DNA of 64,000 nucleotides from Antedon mediterranea (taxonomy: Eukaryota; Echinodermata; Crinoidea; Comatulida; Antedonidae). Positions 1-14,574 of this stretch are shown here, piece by piece. The position numbers were made by a program, and so were the translations under genes. Position 1 is the first letter of the stretch. Every line of letters starts with the position of its first letter. The DNA lies in NCBI RefSeq assembly GCF_964355755.1, contig NC_092675.1, forward strand, positions 5,054,312 through 5,118,311, given 5' to 3'. The notes beneath the pieces were generated by a model. The model was not told the origin of the DNA and searched no databases. It saw only the letters and a list, made by a program, of their open reading frames with translations.

Positions 1-101
1 CATGCAGGCATTCTTAATAATAGTAATGAGAATGTTTTAGGTAATTCACAAACATAAAATAAACAAGCCCATAGTAAAGGTAAAGAGGGCAATCCTACTG
101 T

Positions 102-241
102 TAAGCTTGGTTCCAAATAGGACGCAACGCAAGGACGTAAACGCAACGCAAGCGAGTTGACCAATCTGACGCCACTGATTGGTCAAATCACTTTGCGTTG
201 CACTACGTCCTGCCGCTGCGTTCCAGCGGGAACCAAGCATT
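102..241. mobile_element. foldback/MITE-like element, family A
   Basis: About 140 bp with inverted ends: aagcttggttcc on the left and ggaaccaagca on the right, with TTA at both edges as a possible target duplication. The interior is CpG-rich with repeated GACGCAACG and ACGTAAACGCAACGC words, and the word ACGCAACG/CGTTGCGT recurs in both orientations so it folds on itself. No coding capacity. Relatives: 14314-14478, 37202-37290 and 44185-44340. Confidence 0.6.
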
Positions 242-3200
242 AGGGAGTCCCGCGTAAAATTGTATATTGACATGACCATGCTTTAGCTTATGAGTGTTGC
301 CAATCGTGCAGCCACCTAAATAATATGAAAATATAATAAAATATTTCAAAAATAATAACTAAATCAGGATACCTAAAATTCTTCTTATATTATTTCATTA
401 CGGATACACTGCAGATATACTATTTTTTATTATATCGATATCACAGTAGTTGTGTTTGCTTAAAAGAAAATTCATTCACAGGCTTACACAGACCAGTCTA
501 GCAGATTGACAGAATTGTGAGAAGGCCATTGCAATATCACAATGCATGGGCAAAATCATATATTCTTGCATGTAGCATCTTAAAATCCAGTGCCCTAACA
601 TTGTGTGTTAATTAACCGTTTATTTTATAGACGATTAATTAAGTTTAAATGACTTTGTTTTATCATGTCTATCATATTATACATAAAATTGTTATTCAAA
701 TTTAAATAAAATGTGAACAAAAAATATGTTAATATTCATCATCATCATGTATCATTGAAAGTCACTCGAGGTCCTCTCTTGATTACAATCACGTGATCAG
801 TAATTGACTATATCATTTTGTTTTTATAACAATATTTATTTACGATTGGTAATTATTAGCAAATTAGGAGATAATGATTATAAACAGGATAATATAAAAT
901 ACAAAAACAGAAAGATTCATACAAACTTTAATGACAGCTTTAATGTGTGTGACAGATCGACAAAATGATTTATATGTTTGTTATCTTATAAGATTAATTA
1001 AAATGTACGAATTATTTATTTATCAATTCATTGGATGAGTGATTTATTGATTGGATTGTTGATTGATTGGACGATTGATTAATATTGGTTTATGATGTAG
1101 GCCTAAGGTTACATGATTATTCTTTGGTATTGATATTGATGGATTGACATTACACGATTAATTATCGAATAAAGATTCACTGTAATCCTATTTCTTTTAT
1201 CTTAATCACAGAACAGTAAACATAATTCTATTTAGAAATTGTATTTTAATATTTTCAATAATTCTTTTTTTTTGGTAATATCTGTGGATAATTTATTTTA
1301 TTTTTTATTTTATTTTTTATTTTATTCAATCAAAACCAACAGCGATAAATACCGCCACTAACAGGTTTGAAACATAAAACAATACAACATCAAAAACGGT
1401 TAACAATCATAGTTTTGACAAGCGTGAGAAAATAATAATTGTAAAATAATATACCTAATTCGTGATGTGATAATATCTATAATATACTAAAATGGCTTTA
1501 GTTTATTCTTGACCTTAATAAATGTCCTGTTTATCTAAGTTGTCCATTCTAAGAAGTCGGAAGGGGCTTGTACAGGAGAAACGTACACTGCGTCCGTTTA
1601 ACGGATGTCCACACCTTGGAATAGCCTTGCTAAAGCAAAAGATGTTCATAGCCTGACCTTCACTGGACGCTTCCGGTTGGTCAACCACTCGTATTATTGA
1701 CGTGTATGATTTTTAAAAGCAACCACGACAAAGAAATGCATTTCTAACTAACTCTCGGTAATTATGACGAATTGAAGCGGGTCAGTATGACAGATGTCCA
1801 TCAAAATGATTGATGGTCCATTTTAACCTTCAAAATTGTTATTCCCCTGATGATTACACGGTTTATGTCCAAGAATACTAATTCAATATTGAATTATACA
1901 ACACCCGTACAGAATATTATGATCATTCTAGCTTCGTTTATTTAACCAATAAAACATAAGTATACCTGCAACTTGTACACTGCTACAGTAGCTGCTTTCC
2001 ATTCAAATGTTATTGAATTATGCGTTGCTCAACATAAAATCGCGTTTGTAAACATAAAAACGCGTTTTAGTTAAAGAACCGGTAGTAACAAATATATTAC
2101 AGAAACGCTAAATATTTTTTATTTTTTTTTATTTATTCAATTTCTGGCATAAACATAAGAAGACAAAACAATTATAAAAGGAGGCACGGAAAGACCAAAC
2201 AGGTGCTAAACACCTATGCTAGTTGGTCAACCCAGAACAGAGAAAAATAAATAAATTACGTTCTACAATAAAAGCATCGACAAGAAAGCGACCAACTACA
2301 CACATTTTCAATATCAAAATTATTTAAAAAATAAATATTGAGATAATTAAGTAATTTGGTTTTAAAAGAACTGACAGAAATATTAAATAAATAATTAAAT
2401 AATTTTAACAATGGTTACGTCATGGAGCTATACAATTGTATAGCTCCATGGTTACGGTATTCACAACTATTTTAAACACGTTTCAAAATTACTTCAAACA
2501 TGATGTTCTAGTGGACAATTGGTGTAGGGATAGGCCCTTTGCAATGAATATGTTATTTATGCTTATAATCTCTCCCTTGAATAAAATTATCAAACTACTA
2601 TATAACATATCATCATGCAACTTGAATATTCGTTTTGCATATTATCAATAAAACGCTTTTGTAAAAATATGCTTTTCAATATTTTTTTATCTTTTGTGGT
2701 TAACTACCACCTTTATTCATTCACTGTTACATAAACAATTACAGAATCTCATATATATTTACATTATTGTCTGCATATTTTATTTTTTATGTTATCTATT
2801 ACAAAATATATTGCATATTTAATAAGTTGTTTAGTTATGAAACGTTTGTTAACTTATTTATAGTTTGTTTGTCTTTCAGTTTATATATTTTTATATATAT
2901 ATAATAATATCAATACATTCACACGTATATAGGCCTATATAGAAATACATACTATATATATCACTTTTCAATTTTATTATAATTGTTGTATTTAGGCTAA
3001 ACTTCATTTTACAATTATTTTACAATTATTTTATTTAACAATTATCCGTTTTAGAGTAATTTAAAAAAGTTAAATAATAGTACTTGAATATTTATAGGCC
3101 TAAGTTGAATTAAAAAGCTTAATGTTACGATTTTTTATTTTATGTTTTTATCCAATTTTAGATGTTTATGTTCATCTCCTATTTCGTTGAAATGGTTAAT

Positions 3201-4291
3201 ATGCTGAGTTTTTTTTTTTAAATATTTACTCAAACTAAAATTAAAATATCAAATACAAATGATTTAAATCGAATTTTAATAAAAAAATTCATTTTTATAT
3301 TATAATCTTCGTTACTTCACCCACATAGGAAAACGAATTGTTTTTTTTTTTAATATATAAATGCTATACGGTATTTAATAAAAATGTTAATACATACCTT
3401 TTTGATAACTAGTAAACATAATTCTTATTCCATTCTGTTTAAGAAAATAAATCAATGTTACCTACGCATGTACACTATATATCTCACTAAGACTGCTTAT
3501 ATGCAAACACTTAATACCAACAAAAATCATCTATATTACCCTATTATTTACAAAATACCTTAATCTTTTAATATTGAATCTGATCAGATATCTTTTCTCA
3601 ATCCGAATATAAGCCAAAGGGATTTCAAACAATACTTGCAATTAACTCAATATTCCATTTGTATTACTTAAGGATATAAACTATCGATTTTTTGGAAAGC
3701 AAAGTATATTTACAAATTCATGACATTCTGTGTTGTACCGTATATCGACAATAATATAAAAAATATATATATTATCGTCTTTAAGACGTAAGTGTATTAC
3801 TAATGGTTACTTTCCTTCTTGGTGTAAAAAGCATTTTTGCAACAATATTCATTTCACACATATCGGTTTAGTAGCCTACATATCAGGCAACTTAATCCCC
3901 GTAAGTAGTATCTTTGTGGCGTACCGTTAATGACAACAACACATATTGAAGCATTTGGATTAGCGTAAGCCGTTCGTCTGACCCAATCCTAATCCCTATC
4001 AGTGTTTTATTGTCGAGAAATACGGCTGTTGACCTTGGCCTATATCCATTGGGAGCGAGCCAATGGTCAGTACGTTCATTAACAATTTTTTATTTCTATC
4101 TAAATGTCAAGGCGTTGATATATCTAGCGAATAATTAATGTAATCAAGTTTAATATAGATGACGACGACGACAGCAGAGTTTTAATTTAACGTTGTTATA
4201 GCCTAGGCCTAATATTTATACACCAGTCACAATACAGCAATTATCAGTTTTCTTAATTATAAATAACGTGATGTGCTATATATTTTAGTTA
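242..4291. other. AT-rich intergenic sequence downstream of Pitx
   Basis: No gene seen. It contains GATT-rich simple sequence (about 1021-1083), a TTTTATTTTA-type repeat (about 1291-1326), the 30-bp palindrome listed separately, and a GC-richer patch near 1550-1720 and another near 3890-4080 with K50-type homeodomain sites. Open frames are short and not protein-like. Confidence 0.5.
2421..2450. repeat. perfect 30-bp palindrome, flanked by direct repeats
   Basis: Fifteen bases from 2421 are exactly complementary, without a spacer, to the fifteen up to 2450 (centre AATT at 2434-2437; arm begins CATGGAGCTATAC). The direct repeat ATGGTTACG occurs on both sides (2411-2419 and 2448-2456, overlapping the arm's last bases). 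It could extrude as a cruciform or be the scar of a small hairpin insertion with target duplication. Confidence 0.9.
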
Positions 4292-4545
4292 TATGCATAA
4301 ATTAGGATATTTTACGACATTTTTATTTTAAGTATGCATTTATTATTGTTATCAATATTTTTTCTTTATAAGCAATATTATTTGTACTAATGTACGTATA
4401 GGCCTATATTCAGGTTCTATGCATAAATTATGATATTTGACGACATTTTTATTTTATGTATGCATTTATTATTGTTATCAATATTTTGTCTTTATAAGCA
4501 GTGTTTATACTAAATAATAATATACGTAGGCATATATGCAGGTTA
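4292..4545. repeat. two-copy tandem duplication, unit about 126 bp
   Basis: TATGCATAAATTA starts at 4292 and again at 4418. The copies share long blocks such as GACATTTTTATTTTA and TGCATTTATTATTGTTATCA, with a few substitutions and small indels at the distal end. Noncoding. Confidence 0.8.
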
Positions 4546-7500
4546 ATATTTATGTACGTATACCTACGCACCTACCTACCTACATCTTACGTGTATGGTG
4601 AATACATTCACAAATTAATAACATGTATTATTTAAAATACATTTTCTTACATACCATCTTTTTAGATTAAAATTAATATATCATATGAGGTGTGTTATTC
4701 AAAATACTAAATCTTAAAAGTAACTATGATCATGTTATATATAATATTTGGTAATAATTTACAGCACAAAAAAAAAACCAAAATAAATATCGTAGGCCTA
4801 TTCGTTAAAAGAAGAAAATTGTCAAGTTTACGCCAGTATCCACGATTGAGATCTCGAAAAGGTGTTAGTTTATGTTAATATTGAATCAAATTTCTACTGA
4901 CGTTATTCATGATGATAAGGACATTACTTCGTTATGCTGTTTAATATGTTTGTTAACATAATTATGAAATCTATATCTTTTATTTAATATTCAAATTATT
5001 ATTATTATTTTAACATATTGTAGCGAATTCGTATATATTAAATGTTGTATCGCAATAAATATTCTACAGTATAACATATAATAGCACCCCTTTTTATTAC
5101 TATTATTATTATTATTTTCTTATTTTTTCAATGTTTGTATTTATATTGTGAATTTAAACATATTTTATTTTCTTAAACTAATAATTTATCAATACCAATT
5201 TAATATTTCTATTTAAACAGTTTATACATGCACTTCAAATTAACCAAAGAATATCAGAATAAAAGTCAAATCAATTACAATGCAGTAACCATGGAAACAT
5301 TTCATGAGGATAATGGTATTAATTTCTGCGAACACGAAAACGTTATAACGCCCTCTTACGCCACGATTAGAATCATCGTCGAGTAGTTCGTCATTCGTTG
5401 TTTCTTTAATAGTTGCACCGACCTACATTGTTATACTTATAAAATGAAAAAATAAAATGCATTAAACAAATAATATGAAAACATTTCTTCCTACTTCACA
5501 ATTTAAAATAGATATGATTCTGATTAAACGTCAATAAACAACAAAATTGTTTTATTTTGTATGCAATGCAATGTTTGTTTCGTGTATAAAAAGAGACATA
5601 GTTATTACCAAGACAGTAGTTACATTACCTTGTTATTACGCATCATAAGTATTTTACGTGCACAACGTAATAAGTTTGACACAAAAAAATAAGAAAAAAC
5701 TTAAGAAACACAAAAACACAGGTTCTTTGTATTTTCAGAAGATAATATGCAACAACGCAAACAAAAAATATTTGATAGCTAAAAGAAACTAGAAAATAGC
5801 TAACATTTACTTTATTGAAAAAACCTTTTATATTTATGTATATTTACCGTGTTATTTGATGTACTTCGTTTTCATTAAAAGAGATTACTAAAATACTTGT
5901 TGGTGCGCCCTCAAGTAAAACTAGCAAAAAACAATTAACACATTAAATATTAATAATTATTATGTTTGCAATAACCTCAAAGAAGAGTATGGATATACTG
6001 ATAAGAAAAATACAGTAATAAATTAAATTACACGACAGGCTCCTATAAAATAAATGACAATAAAACTTTTCTCTTTTGTATCTTTACATAATTGGAATTC
6101 GTTTACACTTAACAGTATTTATTCTTTCGTTTGTCTGGTCTTTTATTCCATCAAGGATGATTTTTACCACAATGTAAGTGGCGAAAAACTTTTTTTACAT
6201 GATAATCATTGTTATTTCTCTGTTCAATTCTCTATTACTGAAAAGCTTTGCCTTGGTACATGTTATCTTCAACGATCCTAGAACACTATTGAATACTTAA
6301 GTGTGTAGCTTACCCGGATGTAGACAAGGTCAATGCCAAGATTCTCCTGTACAAACAATAATACCTAATGAATTAATGATATACTAAATTTAAATAAAAC
6401 TTTAAAAATCGACTAATTGAAATAATGCAACAAACAAATAGAAGAATCATGGTGTAAATCAAGGATTTTGTTAAAGATAAAAATCGGTAGGAAGATCGAG
6501 AGACCGTCGACATCAGTTCGGGTCGACTTAATGGAAGTCAAGGTCTTACGGAAAACTATTAACGTTAACAACGGAGATACATCTTCCTGGAACAAGAATT
6601 CTTCAATCTACCTGCAGAACTAGATTAATATGATTGACATTTTATTGGTTAAAGATAACGAATCTTGTCTAGTGAATATTTAATATATATGTTATATTTC
6701 AAATATACATATATATATATAGGGTAATATAGATTTTTTACAGTATAGGCCTAGCCTTTTTTGTTTTATTCATATGGAATATTTAAAGGTCTAATTATAT
6801 ATTACATATTATATTTTGTAACAATATGATAAATATACCACTCGATTTTCTGAAATTATAAACTATCGTGGGCAATTTTACAGTTTATAATAGATATATA
6901 AAATATGGAGCCTGTATTATGGTATGCCATGAATGGATTCTCAACTCATTTCTCCATGGATAGAGTTATGCTTATGCGAAACTGATAACATAATTTTTTT
7001 TATTAGAACCAACTATACAATACACCTTATTAGTATGTGCTCAGCCTGCGGTATAAATGTAACAATATAACAGAGAGATCCTGATATACTGCAACTAAAC
7101 ATGTCTAGTTATTACGACTGGCGCAAATAAATTTGATGATACCATGATGATAAAAACTTTGTGCAGTTTTTCAACAAGTAGTGTTTTTTTATCTCAATTT
7201 TTACTACCAAACGAAAATTGTTACTGAGGTACCGATGCGGTATTTGTCTATTAAGTGTAAATCCTCAATCCACAAACACTGGTATATCTGCGACTATTAT
7301 AATTCATTTTATTGCTTAGTTAATTGTGCTATTATTATTGTAATCCATTGAAAAGCTTCAGAAATCCTTGTATACATACGAAGTGTTGACAGTTCCTTTA
7401 TTGCTAGCGTTATGAATTATGCTTGAACTTCATCCAAATCTTTTAATATTATTTTGTGTAAGGTGAAGGGTCGACGCTTTATACGTGTATCTTGTCAAAC

Positions 7501-10500
7501 AGTCCAATGTTTTGGTTTTTCACAACCAATCACATTGAAACTAGGCTACGCAGTAGTACTGTTTATATTCCTTTCATTTTATTATTTTTTTATATTTTTA
7601 TATCATCTACATTGAGTGACGGCAGCTTGTATTGTTACAACGGCTCCAGCTTACCTAGTTCAGCTCCATGACCGATTCCATTGATTATTTCGCTATCTAT
7701 TCTTTTTATTACTATCTCAAAAGAGGCAGCGATGCACATGTTAGATATAGTAGGCTATTGATTTTATGAATAGCCGCTGGCGGAAAAGTCAAAAGTCAAA
7801 ATACATCACTTCCTCCTTTTTTTTTATTGAACAAACACGGTATAATAATATATATGGGGTTTCTGTATATGTATAGCCGTAACTATATAGTCGTCATTCA
7901 CAATGTAGGCTATATTTCATTATGATAATTAAGGCTCTTGTTTGATTTAATCGGTAACACTATTTACCTATCTTATTTGTATTTATTTATTTACAGTATG
8001 CCTACACTAACCAACATTATTTACATAAATTGCTTAACATAGATGTCTAAAACTGGGACCCTGTTAGGCCTAGGAGGAGAACAGCAAGTTTTACTGAAGC
8101 CGTCTACGTTAAATAGGTCAATATTAAATTAACAGATATCAAGAGATGAATTAACATGAAGTAGATAAAACAACATTATAAAACATTAATACAACATAAC
8201 ATGAATAGGATATGTGTTGGGGGATGAGAGGAGAATTCAAGAATAATGTCCGGCGGCAAGATGGCAGCTGTTTCCGTCTTAATATTTTTTAGTGTAGTCG
8301 ATAACTATACTTCCCTTGACTCTGCTCCGTTTCCTCCGGTCATCATCCGTCATTTTGGCAGTGGAATAAAAAATAGACTTCTGTCTGCCATGGTCTAAGC
8401 ATACGATCACTGGATTTTCTTATTTTCTTTCAATGTTACTAATCTTTTACACGATCACAGAATGTTTTTAGTGTCTCCAGGAAAAATGACAAAGTCTTGT
8501 AAAATTAGGTCTTTATGAAAGTAGTAAAATATAAACATTAAACCAAGGAAGATAGACATCGCAGACACTGAAAAAAGTCAGTTTCTTCACACGGGCTTAA
8601 AATGTTATGATGTCACTATCGATAGATTGTCAGACGGGCATTGTCTTCTGGATGAGAAAAAAAAACAACGGACCATCATTAATGTTATTTCAAAACAAAA
8701 TGGAAAATAAAGTGAATATTGGAGAAACTCTTGGAGAAACTGTTAAGACAAGACAATCCCTATCAGTTTTTATACTTTAGAAGCTATAGACCATCTAACA
8801 TGTATGACCGTCTCATATATAGGAGAAAACTATATAAGTAAAAGTGGGCCTCATTATAATTATATCAACATTTAAACCACGTATTTATAGTACCAGGTTT
8901 AATTATTTGTATTATATTTTACTAATATCAACCGTAATTTGTACGGTAGTTTCCTGGTAAGGTAATTTGTATTTAATGTTTTGGATGTGTCATCATTGAT
9001 TTGGTCAACAAGTGTTTTAAGTTTGTTCTTTGTAGTCTTGTTTTTTCGAGATATTTGGAACGTGGTCATTGTCTAAAAGTGTTGTTATTCATAATTCATC
9101 GAAACAGAGTCTACTATGTTTTCAGTTATCCAAATTTCCTCTTAAATCTTGTAAATTTACTGTATGTTAATTAGATAACTAGATGAGATGTTGACAGCCG
9201 CAGGGTATGTGAGTCGAATAAAAAAGGTAAAGAAGTAATGACCAATAAACACATCGTTTTGTCCATTCGAGTTTGCGCAGGTAATACGTCACCCGTCAGT
9301 GGTCGATATACTGTAATTGCTGAGTGGCAAAACCAAGTAGTGATGATCCGATAATTTCTGAATTTTAAAATCTAGTTAGTTAAATTGACAGATGGTGTAC
9401 TAGTAACTAATAGTATCAATATACGAAGAATTCGTTTCCGTTTTAATTAAGATTCAACCTCAAGTAGTAATGATGGATAATTGTAACTGTCAAACAGACA
9501 AGCAATCACATCAGAGATATCACCCTCATCTGAGCGAGCTCTAGGTCTGAGACTTTGGACCCACCCCGCATATCAACACCATGCAATTGATAATATTACA
9601 TCGCGATTTGTAAAATAGATAAGTTATTAAGTCCAATCAATAAAAAAAAGGAAGAAATACATTTCTAATATTATAGTATACAGTGTGGACAAATGTTAAT
9701 TTGCAACAATAAAAAAATGGAACTTCTTGTAAGTGCATATTCTCTCGATATTTGCTTTAGGCCTATGTAAGTTATTTATCGGCCTAGATTCAAATTAACG
9801 GGTGAATCCTGTCATCTTTGCTTCAGTTCTGCATCAGTATTTTATTTTTATTATAGACCTAAATATTGTTATTTAATAATTATATTATTATATAATTATA
9901 TAAATTCATATTATATGACAATTTACATGGTGTTTATTATGCTTATTTTGATTTCAATATTTATAATTATTCATATACAGTAAAACCAAATATTTTCGTT
10001 ATATAATAATTATTTAATATATTTAATACATTCTACACTGACTTTACCGCCAAAAGAATATTAAATAAAATGTTAATTTGCATTTGGAAAGTTTCACGAA
10101 TGATTGACACTAGTAGAACTATATCTTGTAGGTTTGTTTTCAAAGTTAGGATAGTTTTGCTCGATCTTTTCCTCTCCACGCGAAGGCCGTATACCTTTCC
10201 GCTATTTTTACACGTTTGGTCACGTTTTTATGTTAGTCATAAATTGAAACTTTTCTGGGAGATCACATTAAAAATTAAAAAATAAATCAACTGGGCCATC
10301 ATATGGAATGGACAACATAACACATGGCTTCATACTGACACATCGGGCGTATAATGTCCACCCTTATGAATAACTGCCAAAAAGTGAAACTTCATTACAC
10401 GATATGTTCAAATAATGTTTGTTCTAAGGTAATTTCGTAATATCGGCTTAAAGAAGTAAATATGATATTCATACGTTTATCTCCATGACGTATGATGTCA

Positions 10501-11844
10501 TTTAAATTCAGGTTTATTTTTATTTGGTAATCAGAGATAATGAATGAGGAAATATTATATAGCTTAAATGACAGGTTTGACTTGATGGGATTAAAAGTCT
10601 AATTATTCAAATAGTTAACTTGATAGTACAAGTGTTCTCATTTTCAATATGTGATGGGTAAGGTTTCATTAATATGATGTAAACACTTGTTATGTAGGAC
10701 CAATATGAACAAAACACAACAAATCGTGATATTATGATATGTTTATGTGAAGTGATGATATTCAATTATGAAATCGTACTTTTCAAGGAGTCTTGTTACA
10801 TTCCGAATTACCGGACCGTAAAACGTGTTTACAGAATATCATCTTGGTTGTAAAATGCATTAATTTCAGATTCGACTTTAAATGTGAAATTGTTTAATCG
10901 CAAAATGAGCAATTACTGAGCTAAATGTTTCACCAAGACAAGCGTGAAACACTGAACATTGACTTGTACCGTAAATTAGGTAAATTAATCCTACCAAAGC
11001 AATTACAAGTTGAGCCCTCCAGAGACAAGAGACGTAAAGCGAAAAGTAAATCGAGAACATCGACTACATAGTTATCACGGTACACCTCAGAGAGGCAAAG
11101 ATACAACTAGACAACCAATGCGCATGTTCACATCGATTCGAATGTTGACATTACGCATATGAGTAGTTAAACGTTGCTTCTAGTGTTCATGAATTTAGAG
11201 TGGAAACTTCATGGCACAAATACCCCGATGATTAGTATCCCTCATATGGGAATTCCTAGTGCTACAGATTAATTTAGTCGATTTTCATGTTTGATGCTAA
11301 CACATAATACCCAATTAAGTCGGCAACGAAGACCTGCTTAAAGTCTTAATCTAGTAATGATCTATTGTGTATAGAAAGACCTTTGGAGTAATCCATTTTT
11401 AATGTAAAGAGGATCTCATATTTTAGCTTTGTAACTGCTACTACTAATCGTAACGATGGATATACATATTCCTGAAACGACTTGATTAATAACTTAATAA
11501 CGTTTATTCATTATCTCTGGAGTCTGGATGCCACTAACCACACTTAGTCCGGGTATCTTACCGATAGGCTCATGCACAATTACCCACTGATTTCGATACG
11601 TTAAAAATGCTATCAAAACAGTATAGGCCTAATAATATATTATTAGAGCGTTAAACTACTGGTAATTAGTCACAATAGGCATGTGTATTTATTTATAATA
11701 GGTGGGTTTATGAAGATTCACATTACTCCGCCTGACTACACAGACATATTAACTTACTCCGGGTATTCTGTTTGTATTTGTTGATATTTAATCAATTGGC
11801 TACAATTGAACTTGTTGATATACATACTATATACTAGGCCTATA
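4546..11844. other. AT-rich intergenic sequence, no convincing gene
   Basis: Microsatellite tracts (for example TATTATTATT near 5100), scattered TAGGCCTA octamers and only short frames. One GC-richer spot at 8246-8398 is described separately. Another GC-richer spot near 9480-9610 has no interpretable frame. Confidence 0.5.
8246..8398 (+). promoter_or_regulatory. CpG-rich spot with YY1-like site and small ORF
   Basis: GGCGGCAAGATGGCAGCTG at about 8252-8270 matches the YY1-type AAGATGGC core found around start codons of some housekeeping genes. The ATG at 8261 opens a 45-codon frame (MAAVSVLIFFSVVDN...) ending in TAA near 8396. The opposite strand also has a short frame starting MTDDDRRKRSRVK. 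Neither is recognised. This could be an isolated first exon, a pseudogene fragment or chance. Confidence 0.22.
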
Positions 11845-12120
11845 GGCCTATATATTTATAAAGCGCTTTTCTATTTAAAAAAAAGACCAAAGCGCTGTAC
11901 ATTAATTAGAGCAGTAGACCTATACAAAGACAAATAGAACATCTAAATTATCCTGAGGGAAAATAAAACTTTATAACAATTTAGGTAAATTATTCCATAA
12001 CTTATCTTACTAAACATCAGGCCACTAAATCGCAAAATAATTAATGATTAATTTTGGTAACATTTTAATTCAGGCCTATCTCAGAATTTAAGTCGTCATT
12101 ACACCTATATTCGGATTCAT
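11845..12120. repeat. dispersed invertebrate repeat with AAAGCGC motifs (degenerate)
   Basis: Contains TTTATAAAGCGCTTTTC and, 40 bp on, CAAAGCGCTGTACATTAA, then a region reading TTCCATAACTT...GGCCACTAAATCGCAAAA. The pairing is familiar to me from dispersed noncoding repeats in marine invertebrate genomes, but it is degenerate here and no name is claimed. Confidence 0.35.
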
Positions 12121-14313
12121 TTCTTCTTCTACATCATAATGACATCCTTAATAATATGTGGTACTAAAACACAGAGAATGCTTGCTTATACAATCGTTAC
12201 GGTTATATGTATGACGTTTATGTTAATACTGAACTTAGTTATCCGATACGACTTTTGTTTAGAAATTGGTCCATAAACTAATTCCGTGTTTAGTGTATGT
12301 TCCGTATCCCGTAATATTTACATTACTTATGTTACCCGCTTTATTAATCGCTTAATTAAACTTGTTAATTAATATGTATAAAAACGATCAAAATATCAGT
12401 ATTTGTGACTATACGTGTGTCCACCACGTGTGGGCTTTGATAAGGACATATTAAGCAATTATGTAAACGCATCAACACTTTTGTGAAGGCGAAATAATGT
12501 GATGGTGCAGGAAATGTCCAAATCGGTGTACCTGCTTAACTTACCGTTATAACTTGTCCATTGTTTGTCTAAGGAATTTCACATGTCCTAGTCTCCCATT
12601 GTAACCATACCGGTAAGACAATGGCCAAGTATGCACTCGTTGTTCTTTAACGTTTAAGAACTTGTAGTTGAAATTTTAAAGCATGCAAACCAGGATGCAT
12701 ATAGTTAAACGAGAACAAAAACAGAGCTTTAAAACACAACAAACCAAAACAGTTAACACTGATTCTAGACTGGGTTTCTCTCCTTGCAGTCGTCTATGAC
12801 GGACGCCAGACGTTGTGAGTGCATATGCTGTTGACCCATGGCTGCTGCGTAGTAATATTATTTTGTGGAAGCATTTCATGTTTTATTGTGAGAAATGTAA
12901 ACAAAAGAAACCAACAACAACAATTATAAGTAATTTGCCCAACAATATTTATTTACAAACTTTTCCCAATTTTGACCAATAACATTTTTTTAAGAGAACA
13001 AATTAAGCAAAACTTGTATATTTATACGCGTATATTATACAATAACAGTACTTTGAACACGTGCAGAATTATGAATGGTCAATCGGCTTGAGGTATTAAT
13101 ATAAAATGTAGTGCTTCGCGTAACATTGCGCGAAATTACAACATACGTAGAATAATGTCTTTAATTCATCAACATTGCTTAAAATAGTTGATTTTTTAAA
13201 ATAAAAGAGAAATAATGCCAAGACATTTGTTAAACCCCACACTTTTATCCCTGGTGGGCAAAATAAAAAACGCCATTGCATTGCTTCAAAATTGGTCAAG
13301 CACGTATCGTTGCGCAGTGCGTAATCTACGCGCATTTAGCGTTTTACGCCTTTTTCTGAATTTTTCAATATAATAATATAGATATATAAAATATAACATA
13401 ATACAATAGACAAATACCCTGAATAATAATAATATTATTATTAATAATAATAATTTGTAAGATCTGTCAATAAAATATATTTGTCCAGCAATTATTTTTG
13501 CCTATTGACTGTTACTTAAGTTCTATCGATCAGTATTTGTAATATGGACAACATGACTGACATTTACTGTCACATAGAAACAATTTCTTTCTATAATCAT
13601 TGACATTTTTACAATCACACATTATAATATGCAGATTCAACAGGTCAAACAATTTTGTTCATAGGCTTCCAAAAATGTTCCCTAGCTTAACACCATACTG
13701 TTGTTACAGAAATAGTTGGCAAGAATGTATTATGAGTATTCAGAAAATACCACAAAAATAAGATAATAAGAGTTTAAAAAGTTGACAAAAACGAGACTAA
13801 ATCCTAATTTCTATGTCTGAGAAAGAACTCTTGCTTATAAGGAATATGCCACAAGATTGAATACATTGTTTGCAATGAAAAGTGCGTAAAATACAAGACT
13901 TGTGTAATTCGTTGGTACGGTAAATCTACCAACCTATAAACATAGCTTATATATAATTATAAGAATTGTAAATTACTTGTTGATATATAAATCACAAAAT
14001 TGTATAGTTTATTTCTGTTAGCATCAAGGCCTTGGTTGAATCTAATACAAAGAGCGCATTAATATAATAGCAACTTTATTAAAAGGACGAGCGGAATAAC
14101 AAGCTGGGTTGGCAGGCAGGGGAGCGTTTCGGAGCGGTACATTACAACAGGGAGTTGTATTTAACAACTCCCTGATTACAACCATGGCAACATCTAATTA
14201 ACATCATCAATTATTGAAATATTGTGCAAATGTATGTTTTATCTTGTATAAATTGATCCCCGCCACAATATATTCAAAACAGAAACGAAAAAATGGAAAG
14301 TTTCAATAATGAA
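12121..14313. other. AT-rich intergenic sequence before the Pitx 3' end
   Basis: No gene seen. Includes an AATAAT/ATTATT microsatellite at about 13420-13455 and a GC-richer spot at 14090-14165 with a short inverted repeat (GGGAGTTGT facing ACAACTCCC). Confidence 0.5.
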
Positions 14314-14478
14314 AGGCTATTTTCCACTAGGCGAGCGAATTTATTCGCGCAATTGAAAACGCGTGCGCATGTGTATTAATATTTTCGCCTACTTTTGTGA
14401 AGTAAACATTGTGCAACCAATCAAAACTAATGTTTTTCCGATTCGCGCGAATATATTCACCTAGTGGAAAACAGGCTT
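14314..14478. mobile_element. foldback/MITE-like element with TTTTCCACTAGG ends
   Basis: About 165 bp. The left end AGGCTATTTTCCACTAGGCG pairs with the right end CACCTAGTGGAAAACAGGCTT. The inner words ATTCGCGCAA and TTCGCGCGAATAT also pair, so nearly the whole element folds. Noncoding and CpG-rich; it sits just beyond the likely Pitx poly(A) signal. Confidence 0.75.
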
Positions 14479-14568
14479 AAAACATCATTTGCACTAACAA
14501 AACGAAATAAAACTAATTTCTTACAAAACCTTGAATTTTCGTTATACACTACTTTGAGTGGAAGTTCA

Positions 14569-14574
14569 TTTATT
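14569..14574 (-). terminator. candidate Pitx poly(A) signal
   Basis: AATAAA on the minus strand (TTTATT on plus), about 235 nt after the Pitx stop codon and before the hairpin element that starts at 14478. In so AT-rich a region AATAAA is common by chance, so this is only the first perfect candidate. Confidence 0.3.
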
